DNA from: DASVXQ01 sp036392615
GTDB lineage: Bacteria; Actinomycetota; CALGFH01
Reading direction: 5' to 3'
Length of the DNA: 13,003 nt
Assembly (NCBI GenBank): GCA_036392615.1
Contig: DASVXQ010000082.1
Span: 1-13,003, forward strand
Notes under the pieces: model-generated
Seen by the model: only the letters and a program-made list of their open reading frames with translations
What the model was told of the DNA's origin: nothing
Databases searched by the model: none
Shown: piece by piece, positions 1 through 7,023 of the stretch
How positions within the stretch are numbered: the stretch's first letter is position 1
Layout: every line of letters begins with the position of its first letter
Made by a program: the position numbers and the translations under genes

Positions 1-1
1 G

Positions 2-793
2 GTCGCCTACATGCACCGCGAGGTCGGCATGCGCGATCCCGTCGGCGGCGGGCTCCGCCAGAATGGCCAGAACGGCGCGATCGTCGAGGTCCACCCGCGA
101 AGTGTCGCCGGCGCGCGGCCGGTCACCGTCGTGTACCTGCAACGCCTCACCACCACCGGCGCCTGGTACGTGCTGGCCACGACCACCGGCAGCATCCGCG
201 TCGGCGAGCCGTGGTCGCAGGCAAGGGTCTCCTCGCCGCTCCGCGTCGCCGGCCGCGCCCAGGCCTTCGAGGGCAACGTGCAGGTGCGGGTCACCGAGGA
301 CCGCTACGGCACCGACGTCCTGCTGGGCAGCGGCAACGTGACCGGCGGCGGCGACGCGATGCGGCCGTTCGCCGGCCGGATCAGCTTCGGCCAGCCCACC
401 GGCACCGGCGGCTCGGTCATCTTCGCCGAGCGCAGCGCGATCGACGGCGACGTGCTGGCCGCCACCGTCGTGCGGGTGCGACTCGGCGCCACGCCACCGT
501 TCCCGGGCATCTACGAGATCCGCACCTGGGAGCAGGCCTACGCGATGCAGGACGCGGTGGACGACGGCCACCAGCCCTGGCGCCTGTCGCCGACCGGAGT
601 CGCCGGCGCCTACGCCGAGGCGGTGCTGCTGCCCGGGCCCGCCCAGGCGAGCGTCCGGCGGATCAATCCGCACACCGTCGCGGTGCGCGACCCGAGCGGA
701 ACGCTGATCGCCACCGTGGACCTCGCCCAGCCGGTCAAGCGGGGATTCGGCGGCATCTGGGTGATCACCCGCGTCGGCCGGCCCAGCCTGTAA
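2..793 (+). CDS. Gmad2-domain protein, 5' partial
   Basis: The frame is open to the left edge, so the N-terminus is missing and the ATG at 11 is probably internal. Counting from that ATG (260 residues), residues 73-158 match the Gmad2 immunoglobulin-like domain. It begins with SPLRVAGRAQAFEGNVQVRV, then has a VTGGGDAMRPFAG turn and ends with DGDVLAATVVRVRLG. Gmad2 was first described in Bacillus germination proteins and is widespread in surface or lipoprotein-like proteins of actinobacteria, where it is thought to mediate binding outside the cell. Residues 20-70 form a separate beta-rich stretch upstream. The last 100 residues are beta-rich and I do not recognise them. An extracytoplasmic location is inferred; any signal peptide lies outside the window. 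The gene ends with TAA, followed by a weak hairpin. I am confident of the domain, not of a specific role. Confidence 0.8.
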   Translation, partial: VAYMHREVGMRDPVGGGLRQNGQNGAIVEVHPRSVAGARPVTVVYLQRLTTTGAWYVLATTTGSIRVGEPWSQARVSSPLRVAGRAQAFEGNVQVRVTEDRYGTDVLLGSGNVTGGGDAMRPFAGRISFGQPTGTGGSVIFAERSAIDGDVLAATVVRVRLGATPPFPGIYEIRTWEQAYAMQDAVDDGHQPWRLSPTGVAGAYAEAVLLPGPAQASVRRINPHTVAVRDPSGTLIATVDLAQPVKRGFGGIWVITRVGRPSL

Positions 794-827
794 CCATCAG
801 AGGCATGTTTGCTTCACGGCCTCATGG
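794..827 (+). terminator. Weak hairpin after the Gmad2 gene
   Basis: CCAT (794-797) and GAGGC (800-804) can pair with GCCTC (819-823) and ATGG (824-827). This gives nine base pairs with a two-base bulge and a 14-base loop, directly after the stop codon. There is no T-run, as is common in high-GC actinobacteria. The position fits a terminator, but the bulge and large loop keep this tentative. Confidence 0.3.
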
Positions 828-990
828 GGACTCGGCGCCTCGTCCGCCTTCCCGGGTAAGAGACCCACCTCGGCTCGCCCACGTCGGCCTCCGCCACTCG
901 CCCCGCGCCCGCTGGTGGCATTGTGGCGCCTGCCGAACCGCTCGCGGTACAAGCCAACCGGCCATTTGCCAAGATTCGGATGGACCGAGG

Positions 991-1002
991 GAGGCCACCA
1001 TG
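991..1002 (+). promoter_or_regulatory. Strong ribosome-binding site and ATG, out of frame with the following gene
   Basis: A GAGG core (991-994), inside a longer purine run that begins at 987, lies 5 bases before the ATG at 1000. It is among the best Shine-Dalgarno sequences in the window. The ATG opens a frame whose first six codons all end in G or C, as real genes here do. After about 1018 that frame becomes an arginine-rich shadow. The plausible coding signal then continues one frame over, into the small gene at 1047. The site therefore probably marks the original start of that gene. The 253 bases from 794 to 1046 hold nothing else recognised apart from the weak hairpin. Confidence 0.5.
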
Positions 1003-1046
1003 CTGGAGCACTGGGACCTTGGTTCCCGGCGGCGGGCGCGACGGGC

Positions 1047-1376
1047 ATGTCGTTCGCCCGCAGCCGGGTCGAGGCGGAGGCGGCCGGCGACCGGGTGCTG
1101 GTCCACGCGGCGCCGCCGCAACTGGAGGTGGTCGTCCGGCGCGAGGACCGCGTGGTCGCCGTCGGCAAGGACCTGGAGCGGAGGGAGACCGGCCCGATGA
1201 GCTACCTGGTGCGCCAGGGCGACCGCATCCTGCTGGAGGACGGCTGGCCGACCCAGGACGACCTGGGCCGGCTGGTGATCCTGCCCGGCGGCGAGGCGGG
1301 CATCCTCGAGTCCTGGTGGCACGCGGAGGACCGCAGCCAGTGGCGCTGGCGGGTGGTGTTCTCCAACCACGTCTGA
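1047..1376 (+). CDS. Small conserved-looking protein of unknown function, probable 5' frameshift
   Basis: The reading gives 109 residues starting MSFARSRVEAEAAGDRVLVH. It is rich in beta-strand-forming segments, with PMSYLVRQGDRILLEDGW, then VILPGGEAGILESWW, and a C-terminus of WRWRVVFSNHV. There are no membrane segments or signal peptide, so it is probably cytoplasmic. I do not recognise a characterised family; it resembles short uncharacterised actinobacterial proteins. The ATG at 1047 has no convincing ribosome-binding site. A good one sits before an ATG at 1000 in another frame, and third-position GC switches frame around 1018-1023. A single-base shift there would join MLEHWD to the upstream extension PAAGATG of this frame and give a protein of about 125 residues. 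The cause could be true mutation, sequencing error or a mistaken start. The downstream hydrolase gene begins 25 bases after the stop. Confidence 0.65.
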   Translation: MSFARSRVEAEAAGDRVLVHAAPPQLEVVVRREDRVVAVGKDLERRETGPMSYLVRQGDRILLEDGWPTQDDLGRLVILPGGEAGILESWWHAEDRSQWRWRVVFSNHV

Positions 1377-1389
1377 CCCACCCGCCGGG

Positions 1390-1402
1390 TATCGTTGCCC
1401 GG
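1390..1402 (+). promoter_or_regulatory. Leaderless -10 box of the EEP hydrolase gene
   Basis: TATCGT (1390-1395) fits the actinobacterial TANNNT -10 consensus. It is separated from the GTG start codon at 1402 by exactly six bases, placing the expected transcription start on or next to the start codon. No Shine-Dalgarno sequence precedes the GTG, which fits a leaderless mRNA. No good -35 box is visible. The same spacing recurs at two other genes in this window. Confidence 0.55.
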
Positions 1403-2331
1403 TGTCCATTCCCGGGATGTCGGCCGCCGGGCCGCCGCGGCGCGGCGACGTCCGGGTCGTCACGCTGAACCTGTGGGGCGGCTACCACCCGCTGCGCCAG
1501 CAGGTGATCGGCCGGATGCGGCCGGGCGGCGAGCGGCCGGCGGCGTGGACGGCCCGGCAGGCCGCGCTCGCCACCGGACTGCGCGCGCTGCGCCCGGACC
1601 TGGTGGCCTTCCAGGAGGCGCTGCGGACCGACCAGCTCGACCAGGCGGCGGAGCTGCTGGGCCCCGGTTACCACGTCGCCCACCAGGCCCGCCGCGAGGC
1701 CGACGGCGCCGGTGCCTCGGTCGCCAGCCGCTGGCCGCTCGGCCGGGTCCACGAGATCGACCTGCACGTCACCCCTCGCGCCGAGCCCGAGTTCCCCTGC
1801 GTGACGCTGGTCGCCGAGGTGCTGGCGCCGGAGCCCGTCGGGCCGCTGCTGCTGGCCGACCACGTGCCGCACTACGGCCTCGATTTCGAGCACGAGCGCG
1901 AGCGGCAGGCGGCGGTCGCCGCCCGGACGATCGAGGAGCTGGTGGCCGCCGGCGGCAGCCCGCACGTGGTGCTGGCCGGCGACTTCGACACCATGCCGGA
2001 CTCGGCCAGCGTGCGCTTCTGGCGCGGCCGGCAGTCGCTGGACGGCATCAGCGTCTGCTACCGGGACGCCTGGGAGGCGGTCCACCCGGACGATCCCGGC
2101 CACACCTTCACGCCGGACAACCCGCTGCTGCGGAACGGCACCTGGCCGCAGGAGCCGGGGCGGCGGATCGACTACGTCATGGTCCGCTGCCGCGGCCACG
2201 GCCCCAGCCTGGACGTCGCCGCCTGCGAGCGGGTCTTCGACCAGCCGGTCGAAGACGTATGGGCGACCGACCACTTCGGGGTGGTCGCGGACCTCACCGT
2301 GCCGCCGCGCACGCCCTCGGTAGCCGGCTGA
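1402..2331 (+). CDS. Endonuclease/exonuclease/phosphatase family hydrolase
   Basis: This 309-residue protein has the ordered motifs of the metal-dependent EEP fold (DNase I, exonuclease III and phosphoesterase relatives). TLNLWGG carries the metal-site Asn23. AFQEAL carries Glu72. ASRWPLG and LLADHVPHY (His154) follow. LAGDFDTMPD is at 191-200, RRIDYVMVR at 254-262 and the catalytic Asp290-His291 in WATDHFG. GDFD replaces the common GDFN; from memory this belongs to an actinobacterial subfamily that also keeps the RFW.GRQSL and GHTFTP segments seen here, so I do not read it as inactivation. There is no signal peptide, so it probably acts in the cytoplasm. The substrate, whether nucleic acid, phospholipid or sugar phosphate, cannot be told from sequence. 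The GTG start is chosen because the frame begins there and a TANNNT box lies six bases upstream. Confidence 0.88.
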   Translation: MSIPGMSAAGPPRRGDVRVVTLNLWGGYHPLRQQVIGRMRPGGERPAAWTARQAALATGLRALRPDLVAFQEALRTDQLDQAAELLGPGYHVAHQARREADGAGASVASRWPLGRVHEIDLHVTPRAEPEFPCVTLVAEVLAPEPVGPLLLADHVPHYGLDFEHERERQAAVAARTIEELVAAGGSPHVVLAGDFDTMPDSASVRFWRGRQSLDGISVCYRDAWEAVHPDDPGHTFTPDNPLLRNGTWPQEPGRRIDYVMVRCRGHGPSLDVAACERVFDQPVEDVWATDHFGVVADLTVPPRTPSVAG

Positions 2332-2432
2332 GGCGGCGGGTCTGGCCGGATTGCCGGCAACGAAGCTAATTCCGCGCGCCCGGGGTGCCGATGACATAGG
2401 CGAGGAGCGCCAACGGCGGCACTGGAGCGAAG

Positions 2433-3725
2433 ATGAGCGTTGCCGGCATCCGGGGCGGACGGCGCCGTCCGCGGGCCTGGCTGGTCACCGCGCTGGCGGC
2501 CGCCTGGCTGCTGGCGGCCTGCGGTGGCACCGCCACCACCACCAGCGGCGGCAAACCGGTGCTGAACTGGTACATCTTCCACGAGCCCTCCGGCAGCTTC
2601 GCGGCGGCGGCGGCCGACTGCTCGAAGGCGTCGCACGGCGCCTACGAGATCAAGATCCAGGAGCTGCCGACCGCCGCGGACGCGCAGCGGCAGCAGTTGG
2701 TGCGGCGCCTCGCGGCCAAGGACAGCTCGCTGGACATCCTCGGCCTGGACGTGGTCTGGGAGGCGGAGTTCTCCGAGGCCGGCTGGGTGGTGAACTGGAC
2801 CGGCCAGCGCCGGGCGCAGGTCGAGCAGGACGCGGTGCGGTCGGCGCTGGACACCGCCACCTGGAAGGGCCAGCTGGTCGCCGCGCCCTTCAACAGCAAC
2901 ACCCAGCTCCTGTGGTACCGAAAGGACCTGGTCCCCAACCCGCCGCGGACCTGGGACGAGATGATCGCCCAGGCGGAGAGCCTGGCCAAGCAGGGCAAGC
3001 CGCACTTCGTCGAGATCCAGGGCGCCTCCTACGAGGGGTACACCGTCTGGGTCAACGCGATGATCCTGTCCGCGGGCGGCCAGATCCTCTCGCCCGACGG
3101 GCAGCACGTGATCCTCGGGCCGCCCGCGGAGCGGGGCGTGTCGCTGATCGGCAAGATGGGCCGCTCGGTGGCCGCTGACCCGTCGCTGTCGGTGTCGATG
3201 GAGGACCAGGCCCGCCTCGCGTTCGAGTCCGGCGACGCCGCCTTCGAGATCAACTACCCGTTCATCTATCCGTCCGCCCAGCAGGACAACCCCAAGCTGG
3301 CCAAGCAGATCGGCTGGACGGACTACCCGAGGGTCGACGCCGACAAGCCCTCCCGGCCGCCGGTGGGCGGGATCGACCTGGCGGTCGGCGCCTTCAGCAG
3401 GCACAAGGAGCAGGCCTTCGACGCGATCACCTGCCTGCGCAACCGGCCCAACCAGCTGCGCAACGCCATCAAGGGCGGCCTGCCCCCGACGCTTGCGAGC
3501 CTCTACACCGACCCGAAGCTGATCAAGGGCGGCTACCCGTTCGCCGCCAACATCCTCGCCTCGCTGCAACGCGGCGGCGTCCGGCCCAAGACCCCGGCCT
3601 ACCAGTCGGTCTCCAGCGCCATCTCCACCACCTTGCACCCGCCGTCCGCGGCCGGGCCCGCCACGCTCAACGCGCTGCGCGGCAAGCTGCAGGACGCGAT
3701 CCAATCCAAGGGGCTGATCCCATGA
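2433..3725 (+). CDS. lpqY: Trehalose-type ABC transporter substrate-binding lipoprotein (LpqY-like)
   Basis: This 430-residue protein has a lipoprotein signal: arginines at 10-14, a hydrophobic stretch 15-28 and the lipobox LAAC with the lipidated Cys at residue 30. The mature part follows the family 1 sugar-binding fold. It matches mycobacterial LpqY, as I recall that sequence, in several blocks: LDVVWEAEFSEAGW (105-118), NTQLLWYRKDLV (156-167), SAGGQILSPDG, and the C-terminal GGLPPTLASLYTDP. It captures the sugar outside the membrane and hands it to the two permeases encoded next. In mycobacteria LpqY-SugABC recycles trehalose released during mycolate synthesis. Outside mycolate-making lineages the same set simply imports trehalose or a related disaccharide, and I cannot decide which applies. 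GGAG lies five bases before the ATG at 2433. The 101 bases upstream show no clear promoter or operator. The stop codon overlaps the next start as ATGA. Confidence 0.88.
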   Translation: MSVAGIRGGRRRPRAWLVTALAAAWLLAACGGTATTTSGGKPVLNWYIFHEPSGSFAAAAADCSKASHGAYEIKIQELPTAADAQRQQLVRRLAAKDSSLDILGLDVVWEAEFSEAGWVVNWTGQRRAQVEQDAVRSALDTATWKGQLVAAPFNSNTQLLWYRKDLVPNPPRTWDEMIAQAESLAKQGKPHFVEIQGASYEGYTVWVNAMILSAGGQILSPDGQHVILGPPAERGVSLIGKMGRSVAADPSLSVSMEDQARLAFESGDAAFEINYPFIYPSAQQDNPKLAKQIGWTDYPRVDADKPSRPPVGGIDLAVGAFSRHKEQAFDAITCLRNRPNQLRNAIKGGLPPTLASLYTDPKLIKGGYPFAANILASLQRGGVRPKTPAYQSVSSAISTTLHPPSAAGPATLNALRGKLQDAIQSKGLIP

Positions 3726-4684
3726 CGGCCCGGCAAGTAGAGGCGCCCGTCCGGCCGCCGGTCGAGGCGGAACCGGAAGCCAGGCGGCGGCGCAGGCCGC
3801 CGCTGTCGGAGGGCGCCCGCGCCGAGCGGCGGCTCGGCTGGCTGCTGTGCGCTCCCGCGGTGATCGTCATGCTGGCGGTCACCGCCTATCCCATCGGCTA
3901 CGCCGTCTACCTGTCGCTGCACCGCGCGGACCTACGGTTCCCGGCCGCGTCGAAGTTCGTCGGGGTGGCCAACTACGCCACCGTGCTCAGCAACAGCCTG
4001 TGGTGGACGGCCTTCGGGATCACCGTGCTGATCACGGTGGTGTCGGTCGCCTTCGAGTTCGTGCTGGGCATGGGGCTGGCGCTGATCATGCGCTGGGCGC
4101 TGGCCGGCCGGGGAGCGGTGCGCACCGCCATTCTGATCCCCTACGGGATCGTCACCGTGGTCGCCGCCTACTCCTGGCAGTACGCCTGGACGCCGAACAC
4201 CGGCTACCTGGCCAATCTGCTGCCCACCGGCAGCGCGCCGCTGACCAGCCAGTGGCCGGCGATCTTCATCATCATCCTGGCCGAGATCTGGAAGACCACG
4301 CCGTTCATGGCGCTGCTGCTGCTGGCTGGGCTGGCGCTGGTGCCCGACAGCCTGATCCGGGCGGCCAAGGTCGACGGCGCCACCGCCTGGCAGCGCTTCA
4401 CCAGGATCATGGTGCCGCTGATGGCGCCGGCGATCCTGGTCGCGCTGCTGTTCCGCGTCCTGGACGCGTTCCGGATCTTCGACAACATCTTCATCCTCAC
4501 CTCCGGCGCCAACGACACCCGCTCGGTGTCGATCCTGGGCTATGACAACCTGTTCACCGCGCTGAACCTCGGGATCGGGTCGACCATCTCGGTGCTGATC
4601 TTCATCGCCGTGGCGATCATCGCCTTCGTCTTCGTCAGGGGCTTCGGGGCGGCCGCCCCAGGGCAGGAGGTGGGCCGCCGATGA
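3722..4684 (+). CDS. sugA: Sugar ABC transporter permease (SugA-like)
   Basis: This 320-residue inner-membrane permease is of the MalF/SugA type. A charged, arginine-rich cytoplasmic N-terminus (about 36 residues) precedes about six hydrophobic segments, near residues 39-62, 98-124, 133-152, 179-206, 233-253 and 284-306. The EAA loop that contacts the ATPase is clear at 213-232, beginning RAAKVDGATAWQRF. The stretch FRIFDNIFILTSG after it is typical of the trehalose/maltose group. The ATG overlaps the lpqY stop by four bases and the TGA overlaps the next ATG in the same way, so the operon is translationally coupled. Together with the next gene it forms the membrane channel. Confidence 0.9.
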   Translation: MTARQVEAPVRPPVEAEPEARRRRRPPLSEGARAERRLGWLLCAPAVIVMLAVTAYPIGYAVYLSLHRADLRFPAASKFVGVANYATVLSNSLWWTAFGITVLITVVSVAFEFVLGMGLALIMRWALAGRGAVRTAILIPYGIVTVVAAYSWQYAWTPNTGYLANLLPTGSAPLTSQWPAIFIIILAEIWKTTPFMALLLLAGLALVPDSLIRAAKVDGATAWQRFTRIMVPLMAPAILVALLFRVLDAFRIFDNIFILTSGANDTRSVSILGYDNLFTALNLGIGSTISVLIFIAVAIIAFVFVRGFGAAAPGQEVGRR

Positions 4685-5511
4685 GAGACGACGCACGCGC
4701 CAAGACCCTCTGGGCGGTCGGCAACGCCATCGTGATCATCGTGGCGATCATTCCGGTGCTGTGGATCGCCTCGCTGTCGTTCAAGGACCCCAGCACCATC
4801 ACCAACGGGACGTTCTTCCCGCGCAAGTGGACCCTGCAGAACTACCGCGGGATCTTCGACACCTCGCTGTTCACCCGCGCGCTGGTCAACTCGATCGGGA
4901 TCGCCCTGATCGCCACCGCGCTGGCGGTGGTGATCGGCTCGATGGCCGCCTACGCCGTTGCCAGGCTGCGCTTCCCCGGCAAGACCCTGCTGGTGGGCGC
5001 GGCCCTGCTGATCGCGGTGTTCCCGCCCATCTCACTGGTCAGCCCGCTGTTCAACCTGTGGCGGCAGCTGGGACTGTTCGACACCTGGCCGGGGCTGATC
5101 ATCCCCTACCTGACCTTCTCCCTGCCGCTGGCCATCTATACGCTGTCGGCGTTCTTCCGGGAGATCCCCTGGAGCCTGGAGCGAGCCGCCAGGGTCGACG
5201 GCGCCACGCCCCTCCAGGCGTTCCTGCGGGTGATCGCGCCACTGGCCGCCCCCGGCGTGGTGACCACCGCGATCCTGGTGTTCATCTTCTGCTGGAACGA
5301 CTTCGTGTTCGCCATCTCGCTGACCTCCACCAACCGCTCGCGCACCGTGCCGGCGGCGATCGCGTTCTTCTCCGGCGCCTCCCAGTTCGAGACGCCGGTC
5401 GGCTCGATCGCCGCGGCCGGGGTGATCATCACCATCCCGATCATCATCTTCGTGTTCATCTTCCAGCGGCGGATCGTGGCCGGGCTGACCTCCGGCGCGG
5501 TGAAGGGTTAG
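4681..5511 (+). CDS. sugB: Sugar ABC transporter permease (SugB-like)
   Basis: This 276-residue permease is of the MalG/SugB type, the second half of the channel. A short cytoplasmic N-terminus leads into a first membrane segment at about 13-33. Further segments lie near 71-93, 102-122, 136-158, 189-211 and 244-265. The EAA loop is at about 167-190, with ERAARVDGATPLQAFLRV. The extracytoplasmic DPSTITNG and FFPRKWTLQNY segments after the first helix are usual for this family. The start is fixed by the four-base ATGA overlap with the preceding permease gene. The gene ends in TAG, whose last base begins the ribosome-binding site of the ATPase gene. Confidence 0.9.
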   Translation: MRDDARAKTLWAVGNAIVIIVAIIPVLWIASLSFKDPSTITNGTFFPRKWTLQNYRGIFDTSLFTRALVNSIGIALIATALAVVIGSMAAYAVARLRFPGKTLLVGAALLIAVFPPISLVSPLFNLWRQLGLFDTWPGLIIPYLTFSLPLAIYTLSAFFREIPWSLERAARVDGATPLQAFLRVIAPLAAPGVVTTAILVFIFCWNDFVFAISLTSTNRSRTVPAAIAFFSGASQFETPVGSIAAAGVIITIPIIIFVFIFQRRIVAGLTSGAVKG

Positions 5512-5520
5512 GAGGACGCC

Positions 5521-6696
5521 GTGGCCGAGATCGTCCTGGACCACGTCAGCAAGCGGTTCCCCGACGGCACGTTGGCGGTCAACGACGCCAACCTTGACAT
5601 CAAGGATGGCGAGTTCGTGATCCTGGTGGGCCCGTCCGGCTCGGGAAAGTCGACCTGCCTGAACATGATCGCCGGGCTGGAGGACATCAGCGAGGGGGAG
5701 CTGCGCATCGGCGACCGGGTGGTCAACCAGCTCTCGCCCAAGGACCGCGACATCGCCATGGTGTTCCAGGACTACGCGCTCTACCCGCACATGAACGTGC
5801 GGGACAACATGGCGTTCGCGCTCAAGCTCGCCAAGACCCCCCGCGAGGAGATCGACCAGAAGGTCAACCATGCGGCGGAGCTGCTGGAGCTGACCGAGCT
5901 GCTGGACCGCAAGCCAGCCAACCTGTCGGGCGGCCAGCGGCAGCGGGTGGCCATGGGCCGGGCGATCGTGCGCACCCCGCAGGCGTTCCTGATGGACGAG
6001 CCGCTCTCCAACCTGGACGCCAAGCTGCGGGTGCAGACGCGCACCACCATCTCGCGGCTGCAGAACCAGCTGGGCACCACCACGGTCTACGTCACCCACG
6101 ACCAGACTGAGGCAATGACGCTGGGCGACCGGGTGGCGGTCATGCGCGCCGGCGGTGTGATCCAGCAGGTCGGCACCCCGCAGGAGCTGTACGAGCAGCC
6201 ACGCAACCTGTTCGTCGCCGGCTTCATCGGCTCCCCGGCGATGAACTTCGTGCCCGCCACGCTGGAAGAGGGGCAGCTGCGCACCCCCTTCGGCGACATT
6301 CGGCTGCCCGACGAGGTCCGCGCCAAGGTCGAGCAGGCTGGCGGCGGCCGCGACGTGATCGTCGGGATCCGTCCCGAGCACTTGAAGGACGCGGCGCTGG
6401 GGTACGACCGCAAGGCCCCTGGGCTGACCTTCTCGGTGGTGGTGGACGTGCTGGAGTCGCTGGGCGCGGACGAGTACGCCTACTTCACCCTGCAGGGCAC
6501 CCGCGCCACCGCCCGGGAACTGGAGGAGTTGGCCAGCGACGCCGGCGCGGCCGACGTGCCGGGCGGCGCCAGCCAACTGGTGGCGCGCCTGGATCCCGCC
6601 AGCCGCGCCCGCGAGGGCCAGAAGCTGGACCTGTGGTTCGACGTCCGCAGGATCCACATGTTCAACCCGGAGAACGGCGCGCACCTGACGCTCTGA
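5521..6696 (+). CDS. sugC: Sugar ABC transporter ATP-binding protein (SugC/MsmX-like)
   Basis: This 391-residue cytoplasmic ATPase of the CUT1 sugar-importer family powers the LpqY-SugAB importer. All nucleotide-binding motifs are intact. Walker A GPSGSGKST is at 37-45, the Q-loop glutamine at 83, the signature LSGGQ at 135-139, Walker B ending in Glu160 within AFLMDEP, and the switch His193. Residues from about 235 form the C-terminal regulatory domain (TOBE/MOI type), including GIRPEHLKD and VDVLESLGADEYAYF. The length is normal for SugC, MsmX or UgpC. The GTG start at 5521 is preceded by GGAGGA (5511-5516) at four bases, one of the strongest ribosome-binding sites here. The gene closes the operon. 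No transcriptional regulator gene accompanies it in the window. Confidence 0.92.
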   Translation: MAEIVLDHVSKRFPDGTLAVNDANLDIKDGEFVILVGPSGSGKSTCLNMIAGLEDISEGELRIGDRVVNQLSPKDRDIAMVFQDYALYPHMNVRDNMAFALKLAKTPREEIDQKVNHAAELLELTELLDRKPANLSGGQRQRVAMGRAIVRTPQAFLMDEPLSNLDAKLRVQTRTTISRLQNQLGTTTVYVTHDQTEAMTLGDRVAVMRAGGVIQQVGTPQELYEQPRNLFVAGFIGSPAMNFVPATLEEGQLRTPFGDIRLPDEVRAKVEQAGGGRDVIVGIRPEHLKDAALGYDRKAPGLTFSVVVDVLESLGADEYAYFTLQGTRATARELEELASDAGAADVPGGASQLVARLDPASRAREGQKLDLWFDVRRIHMFNPENGAHLTL

Positions 6697-6748
6697 GCCG
6701 GGCGCGCCACACCGACACCGCCGGCGCCTCACCGGTTCGCGCCGCTGA

Positions 6749-6916
6749 GCGGCATCGCGAGCCCTGTCACTCCTGTACCGAAACCTGGGGCTGAGCAACG
6801 TCTTGAGCCGTAGGGCGAAGCGGGCGGCCACCCTCGACTGGGTCTTCGAGCTGTTCCCCCGCCTGCGCGAGCGCACCAGGCAGCTCGCCGGCAGCATGTC
6901 CGGCGGCGAGCGGCAG
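6749..6916 (+). pseudogene. Fragment of a LivF-type branched-chain amino-acid ABC ATPase
   Basis: The frame opened just after a TGA at 6746 reads through LGLSNVLSRRAKRAATLD. It continues into FELFPRLRERTRQLAG and the ABC signature MSGGERQ, ending at 6916. That run is the region just before and including the signature motif of LivF-type ATPases, where ELFPRLKER..QLAGTLSGGEQQ is standard. The Walker A half upstream and the Walker B half downstream are both absent, and after SGGERQ the sequence turns into unrelated Gly/Arg-rich codons. Intact LivF is about 235 residues; only about 55 remain. No other liv gene is present. A short independent protein starting at a TTG (6803) is possible but less likely. 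The rest of 6697-7023 holds nothing else recognised. Confidence 0.65.
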
Positions 6917-7023
6917 GCAGGATCTCGCCGCGGCGGTGGGTGGAATTGCCGGTTGACGCGGACCGCCGCTCGGGTTGCTCAATGAGCTCCGGAGGACACC
7001 ACTGGCGGGAGGGCGGGGGAACC

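Noticed and set aside
1000..1200. The frame from the ATG at 1000 as a complete 66-residue protein
   Set aside because: After the first few codons it turns into arginine- and serine-rich shadow sequence of the neighbouring frame. Only the start is informative, as a sign of a frameshift.
814..2397. A 527-codon open frame on the minus strand
   Set aside because: It lies opposite the EEP hydrolase gene and the small unknown gene, is Arg/Gly/Pro-rich and matches no family. It is a typical antisense shadow in high-GC DNA.
2332..2432. A promoter or operator upstream of the sugar operon
   Set aside because: TTGCCG at 2351 and the TAAT at 2367-2370 do not have promoter spacing, and no convincing palindrome was found. 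Nothing could be assigned.
5032..6897. A 621-codon open frame on the minus strand
   Set aside because: It lies opposite sugB and sugC, both of which have full motif sets. Its composition (His, Arg, Gln, Gly rich) is that of a shadow frame.
6953..6983. A TTGACG ... CTCAAT promoter for the hydrolase gene
   Set aside because: The -35 part is good, but the spacing is 19 bases and the -10 match is poor. It is possible but not supported well enough to list.
6940..7023. An N-terminal extension of the poly-gamma-glutamate hydrolase from GTG 6940 or ATG 6982
   Set aside because: The extension is Gly/Arg/His-rich without homology, and neither start has a well-spaced ribosome-binding site. The ATG at 7024 lies just before the conserved part.
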